Below, piece after piece: positions 1 to 8,715 of a stretch of DNA of 64,000 bases; the stretch's first letter is position 1, and the number at the start of each line of letters is the position of its first letter. Source of the stretch: Pseudomonas moorei (GTDB lineage Bacteria; Pseudomonadota; Gammaproteobacteria; Pseudomonadales; Pseudomonadaceae). The notes under the pieces were generated by a model that had not been told where the DNA came from, made no database searches, and worked only from the letters and a program-made list of their open reading frames with translations. The DNA is taken from positions 62,001 to 126,000 of the forward strand of contig NZ_VZPP01000014.1 in assembly GCF_008801475.1 (NCBI RefSeq). Direction: 5' to 3'. The position numbers and the translations under genes were made by a program.

Positions 1-79
1 CTTTACCGACGAAATCCGCCAGGGTCTTTTGCTCGCCCTTGATGGTGGTGCAAGGGATGCTTAGCAGGTTGTCGCTCAT
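1..79 (-). CDS. Glutathione peroxidase, N-terminal part (cut by window edge)
   Basis: Only the first 26 codons lie in the window. The reading MSDNLLSIPC followed by TTIKGEQKTLADFVGK is the typical start of bacterial BtuE/Gpx-type glutathione (thioredoxin-dependent) peroxidases, which reduce hydrogen and organic peroxides. The catalytic Cys/Sec region is outside the window. It lies just downstream of msrB on the same strand, which makes an oxidant-repair pair, and it has its own upstream palindrome at 125-148 that could be a MarR-type operator. The family call rests on the N-terminus only. Confidence 0.75.
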   Translation of the reverse strand, partial: MSDNLLSIPCTTIKGEQKTLADFVGK

Positions 80-124
80 GTTTTGAGGTTCCGGATAAAA
101 GGATGAGATCACAAAATAGCGAGC

Positions 125-148
125 AATTGAATTGTGTGCAATTTAATT
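125..148. promoter_or_regulatory. Candidate MarR/OhrR-type operator upstream of glutathione peroxidase
   Basis: Near-perfect inverted repeat: half-sites AATTGAATTG and CAATTTAATT separated by 4 bases match at 9 of 10 positions. The AATTG/CAATT core resembles the operators of MarR/OhrR family peroxide regulators. It lies 45 bp upstream of the peroxidase start, where a repressor would act. Binding is inferred only. Confidence 0.45.
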
Positions 149-181
149 AATCAAAAGTCGCAAAAGTAGCGGACCGAAATT

Positions 182-209
182 TGTAGGAGCTGGCAAGCCC
201 GCTCCTACC
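182..209. repeat. Compact REP-like palindrome
   Basis: GTAGGAGC (183-190) and GCTCCTAC (201-208) form a perfect 8-bp stem around a 10-base loop. The sequence is of the Pseudomonas REP type and sits between msrB and the peroxidase gene. It may also act as a transcriptional boundary. Confidence 0.55.
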
Positions 210-230
210 ACGGCATTACCACGCATCGGG

Positions 231-626
231 TCAGGCGCGGGGGACCAGATCCAGGCACACGGAGTTAATGCAGTAACGCAGGCCGGTTGGCGGCGGTCCA
301 TCTGGAAATACGTGCCCCAGGTGCGCATCGCATTTGGCGCAAACCACCTCCGTGCGGATCATGCCGTGGCTGACATCGCGAATCTCGATCATGGCGCTGT
401 CAGCGATCGGTTCGTAGAAACTTGGCCAGCCGCAACCGGAATCAAACTTGGTCCTTGAGTCGAACAGCGGTTCGTTGCAGCAGATGCAGTGGTAGACACC
501 GTCGGTTTTGGTGTCGTTGTACTTGCCGGAGAACGGGCGCTCGGTGCCCTTGAGCCGGCATACGTTGTACTGCTCCGGATCGAGCATGGCTTTCCATTCT
601 TCCAGGGTTTTTTCCAACTTTTCCAT
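231..626 (-). CDS. msrB: Peptide-methionine (R)-S-oxide reductase MsrB
   Basis: A 131-residue SelR/MsrB domain protein that reduces methionine-(R)-sulfoxide in proteins. Seen: two zinc-binding CxxC pairs (CICC near residue 47 and CAKC near 97), the GWPSF motif, and the catalytic Cys in RYCINSV near the C-terminus. The ATG at 626 is preferred over the GTG two codons upstream because GAGG lies 7 bases before it and Pseudomonas homologues begin MEKL. It is divergent from alaA and precedes the glutathione peroxidase gene on the same strand, so it is probably part of an oxidative-damage repair group. Confidence 0.95.
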   Translation of the reverse strand: MEKLEKTLEEWKAMLDPEQYNVCRLKGTERPFSGKYNDTKTDGVYHCICCNEPLFDSRTKFDSGCGWPSFYEPIADSAMIEIRDVSHGMIRTEVVCAKCDAHLGHVFPDGPPPTGLRYCINSVCLDLVPRA

Positions 627-852
627 CGTCACACCTCAGCGGCTGAAAAAGCCCGATCTGTACCTTTTCCACGGATCGGGCGGCACGTATGATTGCGCCT
701 CGTCAAACGCCAGTCTGGCAGCCAGACCACGCGCATTCAAACGGATTTATGGGTGCTGCCTCTCAAGGCGTCAGACCTGTGTGATTACGCAGGATTCCCA
801 GTACGGTTGTTCATTCGCCGCCTGGATCGTTCATTTTCGGGAACACATCGCC

Positions 853-2064
853 ATGCAGGTCAGCAAATCGAACAAGCTCGCCAACGTCTGCTACGACATT
901 CGCGGCCCAGTGCTCAAGCACGCCAAACGCCTGGAAGAGGAAGGCCATCGCATCCTCAAGCTGAACATCGGCAACCCGGCGCCCTTTGGTTTCGAAGCAC
1001 CGGACGAAATCCTCCAGGACGTGATCCGCAACCTGCCGACCGCCCAGGGCTACAGTGACTCCAAAGGCCTGTTCAGTGCGCGCAAGGCCGTCATGCAGTA
1101 CTACCAACAGAAGCAGGTGGAAGGTGTCGGCATTGAAGACATCTACCTGGGCAACGGCGTTTCCGAGCTGATCGTGATGTCGATGCAGGCCCTGCTCAAC
1201 AATGGCGACGAAGTGCTGGTCCCGGCGCCGGATTACCCGTTGTGGACCGCCGCAGTCAGTCTGTCGGGCGGCAACCCGGTGCACTATCTGTGTGACGAGC
1301 AGGCCAACTGGTGGCCGGACCTGGCAGATATCAAGGCCAAGATCACCCCGAACACCAAGGCGCTGGTGATCATCAACCCGAACAACCCCACCGGTGCGGT
1401 GTACTCGAAAGAAGTGTTGCTGGGCATGCTGGAACTGGCCCGCCAGCATAATCTGGTGGTGTTCTCCGACGAGATCTACGACAAGATCCTGTACGACGAT
1501 GCCGTGCACATTTGCACGGCATCCCTGGCGCCAGACTTGCTGTGCCTGACCTTCAACGGTCTGTCCAAGTCCTATCGGGTCGCTGGATTCCGTTCCGGCT
1601 GGATCGCCATTTCCGGCCCCAAACACCATGCCCAGAGCTACATCGAAGGCATCGACATGCTGGCCAACATGCGCCTGTGCGCCAACGTGCCGAGCCAGCA
1701 TGCGATCCAGACCGCACTGGGCGGATATCAGAGCATCAACGATCTGGTGTTGCCGCCAGGACGGCTGCTGGAGCAGCGCAACCGTACCTGGGAATTGCTC
1801 AACGACATCCCAGGGGTCAGCTGTGTCAAGCCGATGGGCGCGCTGTATGCGTTCCCGCGCATCGATCCGAAAGTCTGCCCGATCCACAACGACGAGAAGT
1901 TCGTCCTCGACCTGCTGCTCTCCGAGAAGCTACTGGTGGTGCAAGGCACGGCCTTCAACTGGCCATGGCCAGACCATTTCCGGGTCGTGACCCTGCCGCG
2001 TGTCGATGACCTGGACATGGCCATCGGCCGCATTGGCAACTTCCTCAAGTCCTATCGCCAATGA
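853..2064 (+). CDS. alaA: Glutamate-pyruvate aminotransferase AlaA (class I/II PLP aminotransferase)
   Basis: 403 residues, the usual AlaA length (E. coli 405). It is a cytoplasmic PLP enzyme that makes alanine from pyruvate and glutamate. Seen: the N-terminus MQVSKSNKLANVCYDIRGPV, NPNNPTGAVY, SDEIYDKI, and the PLP lysine in GLSKSYRVAGF at about residue 239. The frame stays open far upstream, but ATG 853 matches the family start. It is divergent from msrB, and a strong hairpin follows the stop codon. Confidence 0.9.
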   Translation: MQVSKSNKLANVCYDIRGPVLKHAKRLEEEGHRILKLNIGNPAPFGFEAPDEILQDVIRNLPTAQGYSDSKGLFSARKAVMQYYQQKQVEGVGIEDIYLGNGVSELIVMSMQALLNNGDEVLVPAPDYPLWTAAVSLSGGNPVHYLCDEQANWWPDLADIKAKITPNTKALVIINPNNPTGAVYSKEVLLGMLELARQHNLVVFSDEIYDKILYDDAVHICTASLAPDLLCLTFNGLSKSYRVAGFRSGWIAISGPKHHAQSYIEGIDMLANMRLCANVPSQHAIQTALGGYQSINDLVLPPGRLLEQRNRTWELLNDIPGVSCVKPMGALYAFPRIDPKVCPIHNDEKFVLDLLLSEKLLVVQGTAFNWPWPDHFRVVTLPRVDDLDMAIGRIGNFLKSYRQ

Positions 2065-2072
2065 GCGGATTT

Positions 2073-2106
2073 TCACCGTGCGACACCTTCAGCGGTCGCA
2101 CGGTGA
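2073..2106 (+). terminator. Hairpin after alaA
   Basis: A 12-bp perfect stem (TCACCGTGCGAC at 2073-2084, GTCGCACGGTGA at 2095-2106) with a 10-base loop, 8 bases after the alaA stop. It lacks a long T-run, so it is a weak intrinsic terminator or an mRNA 3'-end stabiliser. Confidence 0.55.
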
Positions 2107-2380
2107 TTCATTCAGCAACACATGTATGTGCCCCGCCGCCCACCGAAGCCTCAATTCATCATCTATACCCACTTACCGGTCCGTGACTAACAACGTCGGG
2201 GCCTGCGACATCCAATGCCTTACAAACCCTTCCTGCTGGACCATCGGAAATGCCCTGCAAGCAGCTAAGCTTTTGCCGTAGGACACAGTTTGAAATAGTC
2301 ACCTGGTTGAATACCCCGGTGCAGCACCTTATATACCCCGCAGTACGCTACATCTTTAGCAAAAGGAGATTTCTACAACC
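2107..2380. other. alaA-htpX intergenic region with a possible heat-shock promoter
   Basis: No convincing gene. TTGAAA at 2290-2295 followed after 18 bases by CCCC (2314-2317) loosely resembles a sigma-32 promoter (CTTGAAA / CCCCAT), which would suit htpX. The spacing is longer than usual, so this is weak. A clear AAGGAG Shine-Dalgarno precedes htpX. Confidence 0.3.
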
Positions 2381-3271
2381 ATGATGCGCATCCTGCTGTT
2401 TTTGGCCACTAACCTGGCGGTCGTGCTGATTGCGAGCATCACCCTGAGCCTTTTCGGCTTCAACGGGTTCATGGCGGCCAACGGGGTTGACCTCAACCTC
2501 AATCAGCTGCTGATTTTCTGTGCGGTCTTTGGTTTCGCCGGTTCCCTGTTCTCGCTGTTCATCTCCAAGTGGATGGCGAAGATGAGCACCAGCACCCAGA
2601 TCATTACCCAGCCACGCACCCGTCACGAGCAATGGCTGCTGCAAACCGTCGAGCAATTGTCCCGCGAAGCCGGGATCAAGATGCCTGAAGTCGGGATTTT
2701 CCCAGCCTACGAAGCGAACGCATTCGCCACCGGCTGGAACAAGAACGACGCGCTGGTCGCAGTGAGCCAGGGTCTGCTCGAGCGCTTCTCACCCGATGAA
2801 GTGAAAGCCGTACTGGCCCACGAAATCGGCCACGTGGCCAATGGCGACATGGTCACGCTGGCATTGATCCAGGGCGTGGTGAACACCTTCGTGATGTTCT
2901 TCGCACGGATCATCGGTAACTTTGTCGACAAGGTGATTTTCAAGAACGAAGAAGGCCAGGGCATTGCCTACTACGTGGCGACCATTTTCGCTGAACTGGT
3001 CCTGGGTATCCTGGCCAGCGCCATCGTCATGTGGTTCTCGCGCAAACGCGAATTCCGCGCTGACGAAGCCGGTGCACAACTGGCCGGCACGGCTGCGATG
3101 ATCGGCGCCCTGCAACGCCTGCGTGCGGAACAGGGACTGCCGGTGCACATGCCTGACACCCTGAACGCGTTCGGCATCAACGGTGGCATCAAACAGGGCT
3201 TTGCCCGCATGTTCATGAGCCACCCGCCGCTGGAAGAGCGTATCGATGCGCTGGCTCGTCGCCGGGGCTGA
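2381..3271 (+). CDS. htpX: Membrane protease HtpX (M48 family)
   Basis: 296-residue zinc metalloprotease of the inner membrane that degrades misfolded membrane proteins alongside FtsH. Seen: two N-terminal membrane segments (residues about 1-25 and 32-58), the HEIGH zinc motif at residues 147-151, two more membrane segments around 165-215, and the third-ligand region FRADEAGAQLAG. The length matches E. coli HtpX (293). AAGGAG precedes the ATG. It ends just before a strong terminator and stands alone as a transcription unit. Confidence 0.97.
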   Translation: MMRILLFLATNLAVVLIASITLSLFGFNGFMAANGVDLNLNQLLIFCAVFGFAGSLFSLFISKWMAKMSTSTQIITQPRTRHEQWLLQTVEQLSREAGIKMPEVGIFPAYEANAFATGWNKNDALVAVSQGLLERFSPDEVKAVLAHEIGHVANGDMVTLALIQGVVNTFVMFFARIIGNFVDKVIFKNEEGQGIAYYVATIFAELVLGILASAIVMWFSRKREFRADEAGAQLAGTAAMIGALQRLRAEQGLPVHMPDTLNAFGINGGIKQGFARMFMSHPPLEERIDALARRRG

Positions 3272-3291
3272 GAGACTCCCTGATAAACAAG

Positions 3292-3320
3292 AAGGCCCGC
3301 AGTGATGCGGGCCTTTTTTT
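3292..3320 (+). terminator. Rho-independent terminator of htpX
   Basis: Stem GGCCCGC (3294-3300) and GCGGGCC (3307-3313) followed by seven T residues, 20 bp after the htpX stop. A typical intrinsic terminator. Confidence 0.9.
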
Positions 3321-3371
3321 GCTAGCTTGAACAAGGACTGCTCGCAAAGTAGCTACAGCAGTCGCTAAAAA

Positions 3372-4028
3372 TTACCGGGTGGACACCCGATACACCCGCT
3401 CTTCAAGTCGCGTAACGCCTGCCTCCAGAAACTTCCCGCTCTCGCTCAGCACGTCCTGATCTTCCAGGATTTTTAGCGACCATGCCTGGCCAAACAATCG
3501 CTGCACTTCGTCATCCAGCACGGCAAACGGTGGGCCGTCCATTTGAGCCTGGTCATAATCGAGCGTGATCAAAAGCCCATGGCAATCCTTGGGCAGGATC
3601 CGCTTCAAATGCGTGGCATATTGCTCGCGCATCGAAGGCGGCAGCGCAATCAATGCGGCCCGGTCATATAACGCAGCGCAATCAGCCACATCGCCGGCTG
3701 TCAGCTCGAAGAAGTCACCACACCAAAGCTCAATGGAGCCTGCGCGATAAACCTTGAACGGCCCCTGCTCGCTGACGACAGGATCAAAGTGATGCTCGCT
3801 GAAAAAGTCCTCGATGGCTTTTTCCGACAGCTCAACGCCCAGAACCTCGTGCCCCTGATGAGCGAGCCACAACACATCCAGACTCTTCCCACACAAGGGC
3901 ACCAGAACGCGACTACCCTCTTCCAGGCCCAACGCCGGCCAGAACCGCTGCAGATAAGGATTCACTTCCAGCAGATGAAAGCCGATCTGATTCGACGCCC
4001 ATCGCTTGTGCCAAAACTCCGGCTGCAT
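3372..4028 (-). CDS. tpm: Thiopurine S-methyltransferase
   Basis: 218 residues, the standard length of bacterial TPMT. It is a SAM-dependent methyltransferase that methylates thiopurines and, in pseudomonads, selenium and tellurium oxyanions. Seen: the N-terminus MQPEFWHKRWASNQIGFHL, the SAM motif VLVPLCGKSLDVLWLA, GVELSEKAIEDFF, and LELWCGDFFEL-type motif II. ATG 4028 is chosen over the in-frame ATG 24 bp upstream because it matches the family start and has GGGG 6 bases before it. It is divergent from the dioxygenase gene. Confidence 0.93.
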   Translation of the reverse strand: MQPEFWHKRWASNQIGFHLLEVNPYLQRFWPALGLEEGSRVLVPLCGKSLDVLWLAHQGHEVLGVELSEKAIEDFFSEHHFDPVVSEQGPFKVYRAGSIELWCGDFFELTAGDVADCAALYDRAALIALPPSMREQYATHLKRILPKDCHGLLITLDYDQAQMDGPPFAVLDDEVQRLFGQAWSLKILEDQDVLSESGKFLEAGVTRLEERVYRVSTR

Positions 4029-4131
4029 AAATAACCCCGAAAATTCGATCAAAACACCCTAAAACTTATATTAGATTTAGATCAATGATCTGATTGAAGA
4101 TGGTGCCATCTTAACCCTCAGGAGCTCGTTC

Positions 4132-4899
4132 ATGTTCCCCAGCCTGTACATATCCCATGGTTCTCCCATGCTAGCCCTGGAACCTGGCGCCAGCGGGCCC
4201 GCCCTGGCTCGCCTGGCGGCAGAGATGCCGAAACCCAAAGCCATCGTGATTGTATCTGCGCACTGGGAGAGCAATGAACTGTTGGTCAGCGGTAATCCAC
4301 GACCTGACACCTGGCATGACTTCGGCGGCTTCCCCAAAGCCTTGTTTGATGTTCAGTACTCAGCACCCGGCAATCCACAACTGGCTGCCGAGGTCGTCGA
4401 ACTGTTGAAGGCCAGCAACCTCCCCGCTCGCATCGACCCTGACCGGCCTTTCGATCACGGTGTCTGGGTACCCCTGTCACTGATGTATCCACTGGCGGAT
4501 ATCCCGATCGTGCAGGTTTCCCTGCCCACCCGTGGCGGCCCAGCCCTGCTGACCCGCGTCGGCCATGCCCTGAGCAGCCTGCGTGCGCAAGGCGTGTTAC
4601 TGATCGGTTCAGGCAGCATCACCCATAACCTGCGGGAACTGGACTGGCATGCCGGTCCCGAGAGTGTCGAGCCGTGGGCGCTGGCATTCCGTGACTGGAT
4701 GATCGAAAAACTTGCGGCCAACGATGAAGCGGCCCTGCACGATTATCGACAACAAGCACCGAATGCCGTGCGCAACCATCCCAGCGACGAACACTTGCTG
4801 CCGCTGTACTTTGCCCGCAGTGCCGGCGGTCAGTTCAGTGTCGTCCACCAAGGATTCACCATGGGCGCACTGGGCATGGACATCTATCGTTTCGGTTGA
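4132..4899 (+). CDS. ygiD: LigB-type extradiol dioxygenase (YgiD/DODA family)
   Basis: 255 residues. It belongs to the DOPA 4,5-dioxygenase-like class III extradiol enzymes, which use a non-haem metal to open catechol rings. The physiological substrate in bacteria is not well known. Candidate metal ligands are visible: His9 (SHGSP), His44 (SAHWES), and His165 in SGSITHNLREL, with His109 in FDHGVWVPL. AGGAG precedes the ATG. It is a single-gene unit divergent from tpm and ends at a bidirectional terminator shared with deaD. Confidence 0.88.
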   Translation: MFPSLYISHGSPMLALEPGASGPALARLAAEMPKPKAIVIVSAHWESNELLVSGNPRPDTWHDFGGFPKALFDVQYSAPGNPQLAAEVVELLKASNLPARIDPDRPFDHGVWVPLSLMYPLADIPIVQVSLPTRGGPALLTRVGHALSSLRAQGVLLIGSGSITHNLRELDWHAGPESVEPWALAFRDWMIEKLAANDEAALHDYRQQAPNAVRNHPSDEHLLPLYFARSAGGQFSVVHQGFTMGALGMDIYRFG

Positions 4900-4950
4900 T
4901 CCGCCAGGCCGATTCGTACCGGTCAAGCCAGGCACAAATCAGCAGGAAAA

Positions 4951-4980
4951 AAAAATCCCCGAACCAGTCGGGGATTTTTT
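4951..4980. terminator. Bidirectional terminator between ygiD and deaD
   Basis: TCCCCGA (4956-4962) and TCGGGGA (4968-4974), flanked by an A-run on the left and a T-run on the right, so it can terminate both converging genes. Confidence 0.9.
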
Positions 4981-5008
4981 ATGTGCGATCAATCAGCCCG
5001 AAAGCGGA

Positions 5009-6682
5009 TCAATCTTCGCGGTAGCGACGCAACTTCAACTGCTTACCGGCAACGCGAGTGTCCTTCAGCTTGGTCAGCAGACGCTCCAGACCATCTTCCG
5101 GCAGCTCAACGAGGCTGAAGCTGTCACGAACCTGGATGCGACCGATGGCTTCACGAGCCAGACCACCTTCATTGAGGATGGCGCCCAGCAGGTTCTTGGC
5201 AGCGATGCCATCACGCGCGCCCAGCGCGGTACGGCAACGAGCACGGCCTTCGGCCAGAGGGATTGGTGCGCGACGCTCGCGGTCACCACGCTCAGGACGA
5301 TCACCGGAACGCTCTGGACGATCGCCACGTGGTGCGTTGTTCGGCACCAGTGGACGCTCTTTCTCGATAGCGGCCAGGTTCAGCGCTTGACCGTTGGTCG
5401 CCTTGCGCAGCAGGGCTGCGGCCAAGGCACGCGGGCTGCAACCGATATCGGCAGTCAGGCGATCCAGCAGATCACCATGGGTCGATTCAGCTTCAGCCAC
5501 CAGCGGCGAAAGGCTGTTGGTCAGTTTCTTGATGCGCGCGTCCAGAACGGCTTGAGCGTCCGGCAGACGAACTTCGGCAACTTTCTGACCGGTTACACGC
5601 TCGATGACCTGCAGCATGCGGCGCTCACGTGGAGTCACCAGCAACAGCGCGCGACCTTCGCGACCGGCACGGCCGGTACGGCCGATACGGTGAACGTAGG
5701 ACTCCGGGTCGTACGGCATGTCAACGTTGAACACGTGAGTGATGCGCGGAACGTCCAGGCCACGAGCAGCAACGTCGGTCGCCACAACGATGTCCAGACG
5801 GCCATCCTTGAGGGAGTCGATCACACGCTCACGCTGGTTCTGGGCAATGTCACCGTTGAGCGCAGCGGCTTTGTAGCCTTTGGCTTCCAGGGCGCTGGCC
5901 AGGTCCAGGGTCGCTTGCTTGGTACGCACGAACATGATCAGCGCATCGAAATCTTCCACTTCCAGCAAGCTGAGAACGGCTGAAGTCTTCTGGTCAGCGT
6001 GAACCAACAGGTGAGCCTGTTCGATCGCGGTAACGGTCTGGGTCTTGCTCTGAATCTTCACGTGCTTCGGATCGCGCAGGTGGCGCTCAGCGATGGCACG
6101 GATCGATTGTGGCAAGGTGGCCGAGAACAATACGGTCTGACGGGTTTCCGGCATGGCCTTGAAGATAACTTCCAGGTCGTCCATGAAGCCCAGCTTGAGC
6201 ATTTCGTCGGCTTCGTCGAGAACCAGGTGGTTAACGGTGGCCAGTACTTTTTCGTCGCGACGCAGGTGGTCGCACAGACGGCCCGGAGTGGCGACAACGA
6301 TCTGTGCGCCATTACGGATTGCTTTCAGTTGTGGGCCCATCGGCGCGCCGCCGTAGACAGCCACAACAGTTACGCCCGGCATTTGCTTGGCGTAGGTTTC
6401 GAAAGCGGTTGCAACTTGTAGCGCCAACTCACGAGTTGGGGCCAGGATCAGAGCTTGCGGCTCGCGCTTGGACGGATCAATGCGGTGCAGGATAGGCAGG
6501 GCAAAGGCAGCGGTTTTACCGGTACCGGTTTGCGCCTGACCAATCATATCGTGACCGGCGAGAATGATCGGAATCGACTGCTGCTGAATGGCCGAAGGCT
6601 CTTCATAGCCGGTAGCGACTACTGCAGCGACAATATTGGGATGAAGTTCAAGAGCGGCGAAGCCGCCGATTTCCTGGGTCAT
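5009..6682 (-). CDS. deaD: DEAD-box RNA helicase DeaD/CsdA
   Basis: 557 residues. ATP-dependent RNA helicase active in ribosome assembly and RNA decay, often cold induced. Seen in order: Q motif (GYEEPSAIQQQSIP), Walker A AQTGTGKT, PTRELA, VLDEADEML, SAT, ATDVAARGLD and HRIGRTGRAGR. An Arg/Asp/Gly-rich linker follows (around NAPRGDRPERSGDRPERGD), then a DbpA-type RNA-binding domain containing GARDGIAAKNLLGAI and EAIGRIQV. The start at MTQEIGGF (6682) has AGAGG 8 bases upstream; the frame stays open upstream but those residues look non-coding. The 5' region is long and hairpin-rich. Confidence 0.95.
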   Translation of the reverse strand: MTQEIGGFAALELHPNIVAAVVATGYEEPSAIQQQSIPIILAGHDMIGQAQTGTGKTAAFALPILHRIDPSKREPQALILAPTRELALQVATAFETYAKQMPGVTVVAVYGGAPMGPQLKAIRNGAQIVVATPGRLCDHLRRDEKVLATVNHLVLDEADEMLKLGFMDDLEVIFKAMPETRQTVLFSATLPQSIRAIAERHLRDPKHVKIQSKTQTVTAIEQAHLLVHADQKTSAVLSLLEVEDFDALIMFVRTKQATLDLASALEAKGYKAAALNGDIAQNQRERVIDSLKDGRLDIVVATDVAARGLDVPRITHVFNVDMPYDPESYVHRIGRTGRAGREGRALLLVTPRERRMLQVIERVTGQKVAEVRLPDAQAVLDARIKKLTNSLSPLVAEAESTHGDLLDRLTADIGCSPRALAAALLRKATNGQALNLAAIEKERPLVPNNAPRGDRPERSGDRPERGDRERRAPIPLAEGRARCRTALGARDGIAAKNLLGAILNEGGLAREAIGRIQVRDSFSLVELPEDGLERLLTKLKDTRVAGKQLKLRRYRED

Positions 6683-7101
6683 GGGTCTGCCTCTAAGTGC
6701 ATCCGCAAAGACCCATGCTCCAAAGCTGCGCATGCCGTGTTGAGACTCAAGAGTCGCCCTGGCAGCTTTGTCGGCGGGGATTTGCGAAAACGAATGAATG
6801 AAAAGAATCGTCAAGGAGAGTCCGCGATGCGGACGTGCAGCCGAAGCTGACTTCGGGGAATTGCTCTACCTAAACGCGGCCCGGCTAAAGGCCGGCGCGC
6901 ACTATACCGGAATTTGCTGAAAAAGGGAGCTTTTTTTATCGCAAAACTCCCGCGCACGGCGTTCTGTCACAGGCTTTGCGGATAATCTGACAAGCGTCTA
7001 TTTTTCAAAGGCCCGGCCCTGCGGGCGATGGCGCTAAAACGGTTCATCTTGAACAGTCAGACCGTCGGTCCGACTGCCCTTCCCGCCCGAGGAAATGCAC
7101 C
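6683..7101 (-). promoter_or_regulatory. Long upstream region of deaD with hairpins
   Basis: No gene is seen in these 419 bp. On the minus strand a possible -10 (TATAGT, 6906-6901) would start a transcript near 6894 with a leader of about 210 nt. Short stems occur at 6841-6856 (CCGAAG/CTTCGG) and 6881-6895 (CCGGC/GCCGG). Long structured leaders are known for cold-shock helicase mRNAs. No good -35 was found. The promoter of the divergent crotonase gene must also lie here. Confidence 0.35.
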
Positions 7102-7893
7102 ATGAAAGAGCTCAACACCAGCCGCGTGAGCCGTGAAAAGCGTGGTCATGTCCTGATGATCGGCCTGGATCGGGTCGCCAAACGCAACGCCTTCGATCTC
7201 GACCTGCTCAACGAATTGAGCCTGGCTTACGGCGAGTTCGAGGCAGACAGCGAAGCACGGGTGGCGGTGGTCTTCGGCCATGGCGAGCATTTCACCGCCG
7301 GGCTGGACCTGGTCAACGCCAGCGCCGCGCTGACCGAAGGCTGGCAGACACCCCCCGGTGGCTGCGATCCGTGGGGGGTGTTCGCCGGACCGAGGGTCAA
7401 CAAACCGGTGATTGTCGCCGCGCAAGGCTACTGCCTGACGATCGGCATCGAGTTGATGCTGGCCGCCGATATCAACCTGTGCGCCAGCAACACCCGTTTT
7501 GCGCAAATGGAAGTGCAACGCGGCATATTTCCCTTCGGAGGTGCCACCCTGCGCCTGCATCAAGTCGCAGGCTGGGGTAACGCGATGCGCTGGATGCTGA
7601 CCGGGGACGAATTCGATGCCCATGATGCCTTGCATCTTGGGTTGGTACAGGAAGTCATGGCCAGCGAGGATTTGCTGCCCCGGGCAATCGAGCTGGCCGA
7701 GCGAATTGCCCGGCAGGCGCCGCTTGGGGTTCAGGCAACGTTGATGTCTGCCCGGCAGGCGCGTTATGAGGGGGAAACGGCGGCCGCGCAAGGGTTGCCG
7801 GCGCTGGTGAAGAAGCTGATGAGCAGCGAGGATGCCCGGGAAGGTGTTTTGTCGCTGGTGGAGCGACGGCCCGGAGTCTTCAAAGGCGTGTGA
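7102..7893 (+). CDS. Crotonase / enoyl-CoA hydratase family protein
   Basis: 263 residues with the crotonase fold. Members hydrate, isomerise or hydrolyse acyl-CoA thioesters. Seen: the oxyanion-hole strand HFTAGLDLVN (around residue 67), AAQGYCLTIGIELMLAADINL, and the RGIFPFGGATLRL segment. The C-terminus has the usual helical trimerisation region. GAGGAAA precedes the ATG. It is monocistronic; the neighbours do not reveal the substrate. The typical ECH catalytic glutamate pair is not clearly conserved, so a specific reaction is not assigned. Confidence 0.85.
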   Translation: MKELNTSRVSREKRGHVLMIGLDRVAKRNAFDLDLLNELSLAYGEFEADSEARVAVVFGHGEHFTAGLDLVNASAALTEGWQTPPGGCDPWGVFAGPRVNKPVIVAAQGYCLTIGIELMLAADINLCASNTRFAQMEVQRGIFPFGGATLRLHQVAGWGNAMRWMLTGDEFDAHDALHLGLVQEVMASEDLLPRAIELAERIARQAPLGVQATLMSARQARYEGETAAAQGLPALVKKLMSSEDAREGVLSLVERRPGVFKGV

Positions 7894-7916
7894 AATGTGT
7901 GTTGGCTTCCATGGCC

Positions 7917-7940
7917 TCATCGCGGGCAATCCCGCGATGA
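7917..7940. terminator. Palindromic hairpin between converging genes
   Basis: TCATCGCGGG (7917-7926) and CCCGCGATGA (7931-7940) form a perfect 10-bp stem with a CAAT loop. There is no T-run. It may be a terminator or a collapsed REP element. Confidence 0.5.
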
Positions 7941-7959
7941 AGTCCGGTCGAGCAATAAA

Positions 7960-8715
7960 TCAGGTCGCCGGCCGAATCGCCTTGATCAACGACTGCAACG
8001 AGTACCCCAACCGCGGCGCCAGCCCTTCGGCCCGGGCGATCAGGCCGTCCATGTCCAGGTGCTGATCCAGGTCCGAAGGCACGATCAGAATCACGTTGCC
8101 CTCCTTTACCGGCAACTCCCAGTAATGCCGATGATAAAGCCCGCGCAACAACGCAGCGCCCAATGGCTTGCCATCATCGGTGGCCCACTGATTGATCACC
8201 AGCCATCCGCCAGGATTCAGGCGTTTCTGGCAGTTTTCCAGGAAAGACCAGGCCAGGTGCCCGACGCCGGGACCGACATCGGTATACAGGTCGACAAAAA
8301 TCAGGTCCGCCGGCTCGGCAGTGTCGAGCAGCTCAAGCGCGTCACCCACACGGATGTACAGGCGCGGATCGTCATCCAGCCCGAGGTATTCGATGGCCAG
8401 ACGCGGCACGTCAGGGCGCAACTCGATGGCTTCGACATCCTCCAGCGGCAGGAACTTGAGGCACGCCTGGGTCAGCGTCCCGGCACCGAGGCCGAGAAAC
8501 AGTGCGCTTTCCGGCTGCTCGTGGCACAGCGCACCGATCAGCATCGCCCGGGTGTAGTCATACTCGAGCCAGCTCGGATCGGCCGTGAAGACGCAGCTTT
8601 GTTCGATGGCATCACCGAATTCGAGAAAGCGGTAATCGGCCACTTCCAACACGCGAATCACGCCAAATTCGTCCTGCACCTCGGCGAGCAGATGCTCGAC
8701 GCGCTCCTCAGTCAT
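7960..8715 (-). CDS. Spermidine synthase-like methyltransferase-fold protein
   Basis: 251 residues of the spermidine/spermine synthase superfamily (Rossmann fold). Seen: the nucleotide motif LFLGLGAGTLTQ (motif I), EAIELRPDVPRLAIEYLG, and ADLIFVDLYTDVGPG with an acidic residue where the aminopropyl acceptor is deprotonated. It is shorter than SpeE (about 285) and begins close to the Rossmann core, so polyamine synthesis is not certain. GGAG is well placed before ATG 8715. It converges with the crotonase gene. Confidence 0.8.
   Translation of the reverse strand: MTEERVEHLLAEVQDEFGVIRVLEVADYRFLEFGDAIEQSCVFTADPSWLEYDYTRAMLIGALCHEQPESALFLGLGAGTLTQACLKFLPLEDVEAIELRPDVPRLAIEYLGLDDDPRLYIRVGDALELLDTAEPADLIFVDLYTDVGPGVGHLAWSFLENCQKRLNPGGWLVINQWATDDGKPLGAALLRGLYHRHYWELPVKEGNVILIVPSDLDQHLDMDGLIARAEGLAPRLGYSLQSLIKAIRPAT

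Noticed and set aside
811..1887. Long antisense reading frame opposite alaA
   Set aside because: High-GC mirror frame of a clearly recognisable aminotransferase; no ribosome site or family.
2290..2317. Firm sigma-32 promoter before htpX
   Set aside because: TTGAAA to CCCC spacing is 18, longer than usual; kept only as a weak note.
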